From Mitsuaria chitosanitabida ATCC BAA-476 = NBRC 102408 (lineage in GTDB: Bacteria; Pseudomonadota; Gammaproteobacteria; Burkholderiales; Burkholderiaceae_C), in NCBI RefSeq assembly GCF_001598255.1, contig NZ_BCYP01000018.1, positions 124,001 through 188,000 on the forward strand: 64,000 nt of DNA, read 5' to 3'. Shown here one piece after another: positions 7,410 through 15,322 of this stretch (position 1 is the first letter of the stretch; each line of letters opens with the position of its first letter). Made by a program: the position numbers and the translations under genes. The notes beneath the pieces are model-generated. The model made no database searches. It had not been told where the DNA came from and saw only the letters and a list, made by a program, of their open reading frames with translations.

Positions 7410-8795
7410 ATGACTGCCTCCCAGCTCCGCCGCGCCACCTACAGCCTCAAGCAGCGCCTGCTGATCTGGCTGATGCTGCCCGTGCTGGTGGCGGTGCCGG
7501 TGGCCGGCCTGGTGCTGTACCAGGTCATGCACGACACGGCCATCAGCTGGCTGGACCAGGCGCTGGGCGACACCGCGCTGGCGGTGGCCAGCCTGCTGCG
7601 CGAGCGCGACGGGCAGGTCTTCGTGGACGTCTCCGGCCCGACGGACCGGGCGCTGCGCTTCGACCGCACCGACCGCATCTATTACCTGGTGCTGGACCCG
7701 GCGGGCAATGTCCTGCACGGCGACCAGCAGCTGGCGCGCATCCAGCTGCCCAAGCGCAAGCCCAACGAGTGGATCTTCACCGTCGCCGCGTTGAACGGCG
7801 AGACCCTGCGCGCCGCCGCGCTGGGCGCCACCTGCGGCAATGGCCGCGTCTGCCAGATCCTGGTGGCCGAGACCCTGAACAAGCGCGACGCGCTGCAGCA
7901 GCAGCTGGTGCTGGTGGTGGGGCTGATCATCGGCGGCATGGCCGTGCTGTTGGCCGCGGCCGGCTGGTGGGCGACCTACCGCGGCCTGCGTCCGCTGGCG
8001 CGCCTGAGCGCCGAGCTGGAGCAGCGCGACCTGGCCCGCCTCGAGCCGCTGCAGGCCAACGTGCCCGGCGAGCTGCGGCCGCTGATCGCCGCCTTCAACC
8101 GCCTGTTCGAGCGCCTGCGGCGCGCCTCCTCGGCGCAGCAGGACTTCCTGGCCAACGCGGCGCACCAGCTGCGCACGCCGCTGACCTCGCTGCGCACCGA
8201 GATCGACCTGGCCCTGCTGGAGCCGCACGACCCGCAGGTGGAGCCACTGCTCAAGCGCCTGCAGCGCTCGGTGGACCGCAGCGCGCGCCTGGCGACGCAG
8301 ATGCTCTCCATCGCCCGCGCCGAGGCCGAGACCTCCGGCGGGGAGCAGCCGCTGGACCTGCGCGACATCGCCGCCCAGGTGGCCGAGGACTGGGTGCCAC
8401 GCGCGCTGGAGTCGGGCGTGGACCTGGGCTTCGAGCTGGAGAGCGCCCCCGTCCTCGGGCAGGGCTTCCTGCTGCGGGAGCTGCTGGAGAACCTGCTGCA
8501 CAACAGCGTCAATTACGCCGGCGAGAACGCCAGCATCACCGTCAGCACCGGCTGCGCGGGCGACTGGGCCTGGCTGGAGGTCGTGGACAACGGCCCCGGC
8601 ATCCCGCCCGAGGAGCGCGAGCGCGCGCTGCGCCGCTTCGAGCGCGGCAACGAGATGAAGGTCACCGGCAGCGGCCTGGGTCTGGCGATCGCGCTGGACA
8701 TCGCGCAACGGCATCACGGCCGCCTGGAGCTGCTGGACGCGGTGACCGGGCCAGGACTGCGCGTCCGACTGAGCGTGCCCAAGCGGCCGGCCTGA
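7410..8795 (+). CDS. sensor histidine kinase (QseC/TctE-like)
   Basis: A 461-residue membrane kinase. Membrane segments lie at about 18-40 (LLIWLMLPVLVAVPVAGLVLY) and 165-190 (LVVGLIIGGMAVLLAAAGWWATY). Between them is a DUF-type periplasmic sensor as in TctE (RTDRIYYLVLDPAGNVLHGD). HAMP-like sequence precedes HisKA with His252 in NAAHQLRTPLTSLRTEIDL. ATP-binding motifs are LLENLLHNSVNYA (N), VVDNGPGIP (G1) and GSGLGLAIALDIAQRH (G2). Partner of the regulator at 6609. Confidence 0.9.
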   Translation: MTASQLRRATYSLKQRLLIWLMLPVLVAVPVAGLVLYQVMHDTAISWLDQALGDTALAVASLLRERDGQVFVDVSGPTDRALRFDRTDRIYYLVLDPAGNVLHGDQQLARIQLPKRKPNEWIFTVAALNGETLRAAALGATCGNGRVCQILVAETLNKRDALQQQLVLVVGLIIGGMAVLLAAAGWWATYRGLRPLARLSAELEQRDLARLEPLQANVPGELRPLIAAFNRLFERLRRASSAQQDFLANAAHQLRTPLTSLRTEIDLALLEPHDPQVEPLLKRLQRSVDRSARLATQMLSIARAEAETSGGEQPLDLRDIAAQVAEDWVPRALESGVDLGFELESAPVLGQGFLLRELLENLLHNSVNYAGENASITVSTGCAGDWAWLEVVDNGPGIPPEERERALRRFERGNEMKVTGSGLGLAIALDIAQRHHGRLELLDAVTGPGLRVRLSVPKRPA

Positions 8796-8878
8796 AGCGC
8801 GAGCCCGACCGCTTTCGCGGATCGCGGATCGCGGTCACGCCAGGACGATGCCGCGAGGGGGTGGTGGCGACCCGGCGG

Positions 8879-10372
8879 TCACGCCTCGCCGAAGACGATC
8901 GCGTCGAACATCCGATCCAGCTTCGCCACCCGCGTCGCTGCCAGAAACTGGCGCGCCCACGCGAGCCGGCCCCGCAACGGATCGCGCAGCGCCGCGTCCA
9001 CGCGCGGCATCCCGGCCAGGCGGTGCAGCTCGGCCCTGAGCCGGTCGTAGTCCTCGCGGGCGAGGTTGGGGCGCTGGTTCACGACCACGCCCGTCACCTG
9101 CTGACGGCCGCCGGCCGGCATCGCGCGCGTCTTGTCGGGGCGCAGCCGGAAGCCCTCGTCCTCGATGACGGCCCGGACCCAGGCGCGCAGCCGCCCCTGG
9201 TCGCGGCGCAGCGTGGCCGGGCCGGAGATCACCAGATCGTCCGCGTAGCGCGAGTAGCTCGCCCCGAAGCGCTCGGCCAATCCCGCCAGCCGCAAGTCCA
9301 GGCCGAAGAGGCTGAGGTTGGCCAGCTCCGGCGAGGTCGGCGCGCCTTGCGACAGATGCGGCGCGGCCAGCCGCCTCGCGCCGTCGAGGTCCAGCGCGCC
9401 GTCCTCCCGCAGCCGCTCGCGCACCATCGCCGGCGTGCGCGTGGTGCAGAGCGTGGCGAGGCGCTCCACCACGCCGTCCGAGTAACCCAGCGTGCGGAAG
9501 ATCGCCGCCACGCGGGCGCGGCCCACGCTGGCGAAGAAGTCCTGGAGATCGAAACGGATCACGAAGTCCTGGCCCGCGTGGCAGGCGGTGTGGCTCGCGA
9601 CATCGCGGCCCGGCACGAAGCCATGGGCCGCCTCGTGGCAGGGCAGGGCGTGCAGCAGCCCGTCGAGCAGCCGCCGCTGCAGCGCGCGCAGGCGCGGCAT
9701 CGGGGCCTCGATCAGGCGCAGGCCGCCGCGGCGCTTGGGGATCAGCAGGCAGCGGTAGTGGCGGGTGGCTGCGATGTGTGGCCGACGCGGCGTGGCGACC
9801 GTCTCGCGGTAGCGCTGCGACGGACCGGCGAAGTGATCCAGTTCTTCCCCCGACAGTCCCAGCCAGGCCGCGAGTTCCGCCTCGGTCTGCCAGTCGGGCA
9901 GGCTCAGGTGTTCGAGCGCGAACGGCAGCGGTCGCCGTCGAGAGGGGCGCAGCAGCACGCGATGCACGCGCGGACGCGGGTGCAGTGCCGCGTCGAAACC
10001 GTCGAGGAAGGCGCTCGTGTCCTGGAGCTCGTCCGCCAGCGAACGCACCGAATGCGCGCGCCACACGGGATCCGGCCAGCGCGCCAGCACGACGCACAGC
10101 GGCCGCAACCAGAGGCGCGCCTCGACGCCCAGGCATTGCTCCGCGCGCGCCTGCAGCGCCCGGGCGCCGCGGCCGCCGGGCGTCTCGTCGTCCGTCTGGA
10201 GCGCGCGCGCGAGCGCCAGCGCGATCCAGCGGGTGTAGGTCAGCGGCGTGGCGTGGGACATCGGCGGGGTCGGCGGAGCGGGCGGCGGGTCGGTCGTCGA
10301 GGCCCGCGGCGAGGCGCGCTGCAGGGAGCTCGGCGACGGGGCAAGAGGTGACCCCCTCGGCCGCCAACTCAC
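8879..10372 (-). CDS. retron-type reverse transcriptase (RNA-directed DNA polymerase)
   Basis: A 497-residue reverse transcriptase. RT blocks in order: RT1 LLIPKRRGGLRLIEAP (209-224), RT2 with AHGFVPGRD (249-257), RT3 IRFDLQDFFASV (catalytic Asp in DLQDFF), RT4 SQGAPTSPELAN (341-352), RT5 YSRYADDLVIS with YADD at 376-379, RT6 GFRLRPDKTRAM, RT7 VTGVVVN (426-432). The VTG motif after YADD marks retron RTs, and no maturase or endonuclease domain is present, which argues against a group II intron. The usual NAxxH before RT3 reads HTACH, closer to myxobacterial retron RTs as I remember them. A roughly 200-residue N-terminal extension of unknown function precedes the palm. The GTG at 10372 or the ATG at 10261 (residue 38) could be the start; the first 37 residues are Pro/Ser-rich and may be non-coding. 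No effector gene is recognisable beside it. Confidence 0.85.
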   Translation of the reverse strand: MSWRPRGSPLAPSPSSLQRASPRASTTDPPPAPPTPPMSHATPLTYTRWIALALARALQTDDETPGGRGARALQARAEQCLGVEARLWLRPLCVVLARWPDPVWRAHSVRSLADELQDTSAFLDGFDAALHPRPRVHRVLLRPSRRRPLPFALEHLSLPDWQTEAELAAWLGLSGEELDHFAGPSQRYRETVATPRRPHIAATRHYRCLLIPKRRGGLRLIEAPMPRLRALQRRLLDGLLHALPCHEAAHGFVPGRDVASHTACHAGQDFVIRFDLQDFFASVGRARVAAIFRTLGYSDGVVERLATLCTTRTPAMVRERLREDGALDLDGARRLAAPHLSQGAPTSPELANLSLFGLDLRLAGLAERFGASYSRYADDLVISGPATLRRDQGRLRAWVRAVIEDEGFRLRPDKTRAMPAGGRQQVTGVVVNQRPNLAREDYDRLRAELHRLAGMPRVDAALRDPLRGRLAWARQFLAATRVAKLDRMFDAIVFGEA

Positions 10373-10617
10373 CGGTCTCGCGGGTTCATCTCCGCGCGCG
10401 AGCGCGGTGCCGAACCGGCGCCGGATGGCTGTCCAACGAGAGCGCCGCGGGGATGCCCCGCGGCCGGAGGCGCAAGCGCTTCCGAAAGCTTGGCGGCGTC
10501 AGGAGTCGCGGCGATTATGGCCGCGGCGTCAGTGCCGCGCCATTCTTACTGGAGTAGGTCAGTGACGGCCGCAGCCGCGATCCCTAGCCTGAGCGCTTTC
10601 GTCCAAGGGGATCCCGA
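10373..10617 (-). ncRNA. candidate msr-msd retron RNA / structured leader upstream of the RT
   Basis: The 245 bases upstream of the RT contain stacked inverted repeats: a perfect 9-bp stem GCCGCGGGG/CCCCGCGGC with 3-base loop (10444-10464), CGCGGC/GCCGCG with 6-base loop (10522-10539), an overlapping alternative GCGGC/GCCGC (10508-10524), and a repeated CTGACGCCGC (minus strand) 31 bp apart. A possible a1/a2 pair on the minus strand is AAGCGCT near 10593-10599 with AGCGCTT near 10474-10480. A retron RNA would be encoded exactly here. GC-rich DNA folds easily, and the region must also hold promoters for both divergent genes, so this is a candidate only. Confidence 0.28.
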
Positions 10618-11661
10618 ATGTCCGTTCTGCACCTGCCTCGATGGATCGTCCCATCGCTGCTCGTCTCGCTGATGCTCTCACTCGCCGCCTGCGGGGGCGG
10701 AGGGAGCGATTCGCCGTCCTCCGCCGTCAAGGTCGCGTCAAGCGAGCAGCCGCCCGATGACGGCACCGTCACCGCGATGCCGGCCGACGTGACGGCGCTG
10801 TATCGCGACGGCGGCAACACCGCCTCGACCGACGTCGTGCTGTTCCTGCAAGGCGGCCCGATCGACACGCTGTTGCCCGAGGACAAGCTCGATGGCTTGG
10901 GCTTCGCGCTGGCGCACACGCATCTGGTCTTCGTCCACCAGGCCAGCACGCTCAACCCCGCGATCGTCGCGAATGCGGACCTCTCGCCGGCGCGCGCGCA
11001 ACGTGAGAACGCGCTGTCCGTCGCCGTGATCGACCGGTTGATCCGCCACTTCCACGCGCAGGGCAAGCGGGTGCATGTGCTCACGCATTCCTTCGGCTCC
11101 TTCCTGCTGATGCGGGCCTGGGCGGAGCACCCGGAACTGGCCGCGCTCGTCGCCCGCACCGTGGTCATGAACGGACGTCTGGACATCCCGGACGAGGTCT
11201 GGCGCGGCATGCGGACCGGCAGCCAATGGACCTTCCCCGGCGGCGGATCGCCGCAGCTGGCCAAGCGCCAGCCGACGCGCGACACCTTGGAGGGCGATGA
11301 CGGCCGCGCGCCAGGCGAGCCGCCCTTGACCCGCACCGTGGTGCTGTCGCAGCTCCAGCTGCTGGCGGCGATCGGCGAGCCGCGCATGACGCAGCGACTC
11401 GCGGGCCGGCGTCTCGATCAGCTGGTCTACGTCTGGGCGTCCAGCGATGAGGCCGTCGGCCGGCTCAGCGCGGCGGAGACGCAGTTCCTGAGGCAGGCCG
11501 GGGCGACGCTCTACTGCATGGCGGGCGGCTCGCACGATGCCGGCTTCGAGGCGCCGTATGCCGAGGCCCTGGCGAAGCTGCTGCTCGGTCGTCCGGCCGA
11601 GATCGCGCATTGCGAGCGGCCCACGCCGAACGGGCGTGCGGGGCCGCAACTCGCGCTCTGA
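10618..11661 (+). CDS. lipoprotein with alpha/beta hydrolase fold
   Basis: A 347-residue protein, lipid-anchored by a type II signal: hydrophobic SLLVSLMLSLAAC with lipobox Cys25 followed by a flexible GGGGSDSPSS linker. The central elbow LTHSFGSFLLM gives a Gly-free S-H-S-F-G variant with a likely nucleophile Ser, and an early VVLFLQGGPIDTLL strand fits the fold. The late GGSHDAGFEAP may supply the His. Substrate unknown. A ribosome site AAGGGGA precedes the ATG. It diverges from the retron RT and converges with the LysR gene at 11698. Confidence 0.75.
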   Translation: MSVLHLPRWIVPSLLVSLMLSLAACGGGGSDSPSSAVKVASSEQPPDDGTVTAMPADVTALYRDGGNTASTDVVLFLQGGPIDTLLPEDKLDGLGFALAHTHLVFVHQASTLNPAIVANADLSPARAQRENALSVAVIDRLIRHFHAQGKRVHVLTHSFGSFLLMRAWAEHPELAALVARTVVMNGRLDIPDEVWRGMRTGSQWTFPGGGSPQLAKRQPTRDTLEGDDGRAPGEPPLTRTVVLSQLQLLAAIGEPRMTQRLAGRRLDQLVYVWASSDEAVGRLSAAETQFLRQAGATLYCMAGGSHDAGFEAPYAEALAKLLLGRPAEIAHCERPTPNGRAGPQLAL

Positions 11662-11668
11662 ATTCGAA

Positions 11669-11693
11669 CCCGGGCCTGAGCACGCGGCCCGGG
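11669..11693. terminator. hairpin between convergent genes
   Basis: Perfect 8-bp stem CCCGGGCC / GGCCCGGG with a nine-base loop, lying in the 36-bp gap between the convergent lipoprotein and LysR genes. There is no T-tract on either side, so if it terminates transcription it does so poorly or with Rho. Confidence 0.4.
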
Positions 11694-11697
11694 CGGC

Positions 11698-12711
11698 TCA
11701 GGCCGCGCTCAGCACCGCCTGCTTGGCCGCGTTGGGCTCCAGCGGGATGTAGGCCTCGTCGGTCTCGGAGCGCTTGGCCTCGCAGCTGGCGACCAGCTGC
11801 TTCTGCCACTGGCCGTGGCGGTCGAAGAGCTCCGCCACCCAGTCCACGAAGACCCGCAGCTTGGTGCTCAGGTGCCGGTTGGGCGGGTACACCACGTACA
11901 GCGGCAGCGGGTCCGACTCCCAGTCGCAGAGGAAGGGCACCAGCTCGCCCGCGTCGATGTGGGGCTTGATCATGAAGTAGGGCGCCTGGATCACGCCCAG
12001 CCCCGTCAGTCCCGCCGTCATGTAGGCGTTGCCGTCGTTCACCGACACCTTGTAGCTGCCGTAGATCTCGTAGCGCTGGCCGTTCTTGCTGTAGTCGAAG
12101 GGGAAGCGCTTGCCCGTGCGGGTCGAGAAATAGCTGACCACGTGATGCTGGTCCGACTCCAGGTCCAGCGGATGCTGCGGCATCCCGTGACGCTGGATGT
12201 ACTCGGGCGAGGCGCAGCAGCCGTAGCCCCAGTCGCCGATGCGGCGCGCCACCAGCGATTGATCGGTGATCTCGCCGCCGCGCACGACGCAGTCGACGTT
12301 GTCGCCGATCAGGTCCACCGGCCGGTCCGACACGCCCAGGTCGATCTGAATGTCCGGATGTCTTGCATAGAACTCCGGAAGTGCCGGAATCAGCAGCAGG
12401 CGCGCCACACTCGAGGCCACGTCCACGCGGATGCGGCCCTTGGGCGCGGCGCGCGCATGCGAGACCGAGCCCTCCAGCTCCTCGATGTCCGAGAGCAGCC
12501 GCGTCACCCGCTCGTAATAGGCGGCGCCGTCCGGCGTGACGCTGACGCGCCGCGTCGTGCGGTTCAGCAGCTTGACCTTGAGGTGGTCCTCCAGCGATTG
12601 AATCAATCGCGTCACCGCCGTCTTGGGCAGGTCCAGCGATTCCGCCGCCCGCGTGAACGTCCCCGCTTCCACGACGCGCGCGAAAGCTTGCATGGCATTG
12701 AGCTTGTCCAT
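11698..12711 (-). CDS. LysR-family transcriptional regulator
   Basis: A 337-residue regulator. The N-terminal winged HTH (1-60) reads MDKLNAMQAFARVVEAGTF then AAESLDLPKTAVTRLIQSLE. The effector-binding domain follows (about 90-295), with a region rich in Gly/Tyr (RRIGDWGYGCCASPEYI) and an unusually long C-terminal tail. It is divergent from the hydrolase-like gene at 12965, upstream of the RND efflux operon; LysR regulators often control such a divergent neighbour and pump. Inducer unknown. Confidence 0.9.
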   Translation of the reverse strand: MDKLNAMQAFARVVEAGTFTRAAESLDLPKTAVTRLIQSLEDHLKVKLLNRTTRRVSVTPDGAAYYERVTRLLSDIEELEGSVSHARAAPKGRIRVDVASSVARLLLIPALPEFYARHPDIQIDLGVSDRPVDLIGDNVDCVVRGGEITDQSLVARRIGDWGYGCCASPEYIQRHGMPQHPLDLESDQHHVVSYFSTRTGKRFPFDYSKNGQRYEIYGSYKVSVNDGNAYMTAGLTGLGVIQAPYFMIKPHIDAGELVPFLCDWESDPLPLYVVYPPNRHLSTKLRVFVDWVAELFDRHGQWQKQLVASCEAKRSETDEAYIPLEPNAAKQAVLSAA

Positions 12712-12920
12712 CTGAGAACCCCTGACCTCTGAAGCGTCGGATCGTCGATCCGCCTGAAACCCCGATCGCGACGGCCCTGTGGGTCGCCGATCTCGATCGG
12801 TCGCTGTCCGCGCGGCCCCCCGGCCGCTTCCATGACTCGGCGCGTCTGCGCGCGCGCGAGGTCGCCATCGTGCCCGATCGATTGTTTCTTCCGCGAAACG
12901 GTGATTCGCGTCGCGGCCTG

Positions 12921-12949
12921 TTTATCGGATGGCGTCCGGCGTCTAAATT
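12921..12949 (+). promoter_or_regulatory. candidate promoter of the hydrolase-like gene
   Basis: TTTATC (12921-12926), 17-bp spacer, TAAATT (12944-12949), in a distinctly AT-richer part of the 253-bp LysR/hydrolase gap. The transcript would start about nine bases before the ATG at 12965. Confidence 0.35.
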
Positions 12950-12964
12950 TCGCTGCATTGCAAC

Positions 12965-13855
12965 ATGAACGCCTGCCCCTTCGCCGAGCAGGCCTTTGGT
13001 GCCGCCATGGACGCGCTGCTGCTGACCTCCTGCCAAGACGACCTCCTGCCCGCCGGTGACGGCGTGCTGCCGGTGCGCGTCTACAAGGGGGCCGCACGCC
13101 GCAAGGACGCGCCGGTCGTCATGCATCTGCATGGCGGCGCGTTCACCGAGGGCAACCTGGACAGCGGCGAGCTGGTCTCGCGCCTGCTGGCCGACGCGGG
13201 TGCCGTGGTCGTCGATGTCGACTACCCGACGGGCCTGGACCAGGTCTTCCCGACCGCGCTCAAGGCGCTGGACGTGCTGCTGCAGGGCTTGCACAAGGCG
13301 CGGGCACGGCTGTCGGGCAAGCATGCGCCGGTGATCGTCGCGGGCGAGGAGGCCGGCGGCAACCTGGCCGCGGCGCTGGCGCTGATGGCGCGCGACCAGG
13401 GCCACCGCAAGCTCGACGGACAGATCCTCATCGGGCCGATGCTCAATCCCTGCCTGGCGACCGCTTCGCTGCGCCAGGCCGAGGCCGGCTACGGCGAGTG
13501 TCGCTGGATGCACGGCTGGCGCGCCTACCTCGGTCAATGCGAGACGGGCGACCACCCGTACGCCGCGCCCGCCAACACCAGCCGGCTCGCGGGCCTGGTC
13601 CCCGCGCTGGTCCTCAGCAGTGACGACGACCCGATGCGCGACGAGGCCCTGGCCTACGCCCGCGCGATGAAGCGGGCCGGCGTCGACGTGCACCAGTCCC
13701 TGATCCCGGGACCCAGCGGATGGCCGCTGAGTCTCATGAAGCTGCCGGCACTGGCCGCGCTGCAACTGCCATGGGCCCGCGCGCTGCGCGAGCGTCTGGC
13801 GGAGTTCCTGTCCCTGTTCCCGCCCGCCGGCGGGCCCCGTCCACAACCAGCCTGA
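12965..13855 (+). CDS. hormone-sensitive-lipase-family protein lacking the catalytic Ser and His
   Basis: A 296-residue alpha/beta-hydrolase of the HSL/esterase family. The oxyanion motif HGGAF is intact (56-60), and the Asp region LSSDDDPMRDEA is intact (Asp222). The nucleophile elbow, normally GDSAGG, reads GEEAGG (Glu129 at the Ser position). The C-terminal H-G-F position reads PGPSGWP (about 248-254). Two of three catalytic residues are thus replaced while the frame and fold motifs are intact, so this is probably a pseudoenzyme (binding or sensory role) rather than a decayed gene. It sits between a LysR gene and an RND pump. Confidence 0.8.
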   Translation: MNACPFAEQAFGAAMDALLLTSCQDDLLPAGDGVLPVRVYKGAARRKDAPVVMHLHGGAFTEGNLDSGELVSRLLADAGAVVVDVDYPTGLDQVFPTALKALDVLLQGLHKARARLSGKHAPVIVAGEEAGGNLAAALALMARDQGHRKLDGQILIGPMLNPCLATASLRQAEAGYGECRWMHGWRAYLGQCETGDHPYAAPANTSRLAGLVPALVLSSDDDPMRDEALAYARAMKRAGVDVHQSLIPGPSGWPLSLMKLPALAALQLPWARALRERLAEFLSLFPPAGGPRPQPA

Positions 13856-13994
13856 GCCCCGGCGGTCTCAGCCCCGCGTTCCCCGACTGCTTCCCTGGCC
13901 CACCGGCATCGAACCGGGGGCCGGTCGCGGCGTCCCCGTCGTCCCCGGTTTTCCCGTCACTCCCTACGTTTATCCCCGTCCACGGAGCACCACC

Positions 13995-15197
13995 ATGAAC
14001 AAGAAAGTCTTCGCCACCTCGTTGACCGCCGTCGCCGCGGTCGTCGCGGCCGCGGTCGTCGGCCTGCACAGCCAACAGGCCGAGGCCAACCAGCCCGCCG
14101 GCGCGCCGCAGGCCATTCCCGTGTCCGTCGCCACGGTCGCGAGCCAGGACGTCGCGGCCTGGGAAGAGTTCTCCGGCCGCCTCGAGGCGGTCGAGCGGGT
14201 CGACGTCCGCGCCCGCGTCTCGGGTGCCGTGCTGTCCGCGCATTTCCGTGAAGGCGCGCTGGTCAAGGCCGGCGATCTGCTGATCACCATCGACCCGGCC
14301 CCGTACCAGGCCGAGGTCGATCGCGCTGAGGCGCAGGTGCTGGCCGCGCAGGCCCGCGTGACCTACACCAAGAGCGAGCTGGACCGCTCCACCCGCCTGT
14401 GGAGCGAGCACGCCATCGCGCAGCGCGAGCTCGACGAGCGCAGCAACGCGTCCAACGAAGCCGCCGCGAACCTGCGCGCCGCGCAAGCCGCGCTGCAGTC
14501 GGCCAAGCTGAACCTGGGCTACACGCAGGTGCGCGCGCCGGTGTCGGGCCGCGTCGGCAAGGTCGAGGTCACGCAGGGCAACCTGGTGGCCGCCGGTCCC
14601 GGCGCGCCGGTGCTGACGACGCTGGTCTCGGTCAGCCCGATTTATGCCAGCTTCGACGCCGACGAGCGCACCGTCGCCCGCGCGCTGTCCGAGCTGCCCG
14701 ACGGCGCCCGCAACCAGCTCGACAAGATCCCCGTGCAGATCGGCACGGCCGCCACGACGGACACGCCGTTCAACGGCCGCCTGCAGCTGATCGACAACCA
14801 GGTCGACGCCAAGAGCGGCACGGTGCGGGTGCGCGCGGTGCTGGACAACAAGGACGGCGCGCTGATCCCGGGCCAGTTCGCCCGCATCCGCCTGGGCCAG
14901 TCCAAGTCGCGTCCGGCGGTGCTCGTCAACGAGCGCGCGGTCGGCACCGACCAGAGCAAGCGTTTCGTGATGGTGGTCGGCGCGGACAACACGCTGAGCT
15001 ACCGCGAGGTCCAGCTCGGCGCCAATGTGGACGGCCTGCGCGTCGTCACCGCGGGCCTGAAGGCGAATGAGCGCGTGGTCGTCAACGGCCTGCAGCGCGT
15101 GCGCCCGGGCGCGCTGGTCGCGCCCACCGTCGTGCCGATGAACGCCAAGGCGGAAATCCAGGCCAAGGAAGGCGCAGCGAAGGCGGACAAGTCCTGA
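13995..15197 (+). CDS. RND efflux periplasmic adaptor (MexE/AcrA-like)
   Basis: A 400-residue membrane fusion protein linking the inner-membrane pump to the outer-membrane channel. An N-terminal export/anchor segment (about 5-22) lacks a lipobox Cys. Then come the split lipoyl domain (VDVRARVSGAVLSAHFREGALVKAGDLL and VRAPVSGRVGKVEVTQGNLV), a coiled-coil hairpin (about 95-165, RAEAQVLAAQARVTYTK...), a beta-barrel and a membrane-proximal domain. First gene of a three-gene efflux operon. Confidence 0.93.
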   Translation: MNKKVFATSLTAVAAVVAAAVVGLHSQQAEANQPAGAPQAIPVSVATVASQDVAAWEEFSGRLEAVERVDVRARVSGAVLSAHFREGALVKAGDLLITIDPAPYQAEVDRAEAQVLAAQARVTYTKSELDRSTRLWSEHAIAQRELDERSNASNEAAANLRAAQAALQSAKLNLGYTQVRAPVSGRVGKVEVTQGNLVAAGPGAPVLTTLVSVSPIYASFDADERTVARALSELPDGARNQLDKIPVQIGTAATTDTPFNGRLQLIDNQVDAKSGTVRVRAVLDNKDGALIPGQFARIRLGQSKSRPAVLVNERAVGTDQSKRFVMVVGADNTLSYREVQLGANVDGLRVVTAGLKANERVVVNGLQRVRPGALVAPTVVPMNAKAEIQAKEGAAKADKS

Positions 15198-15322
15198 TCC
15201 GACGCGCCCGCTGACCGGGTCACCCTCGGTCGGCGGTCACGCGGGACAGCCCTCGGGGCGGCGATTCGGGCCGCCTCGCGGGGGACCTTTGCCTGTATCT
15301 CCAGTCGAATCGAAAGACTGAC

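Noticed and set aside
6594-8717. A 707-codon minus-strand frame opposite the second two-component system
   Set aside because: Gln/Ala/Val-rich antisense frame of well-supported regulator and kinase genes.
8879-10372. Group II intron or transposon-borne reverse transcriptase
   Set aside because: No maturase X domain or HNH endonuclease, no intron domain V-like sequence seen downstream, and the VTG motif favours a retron.
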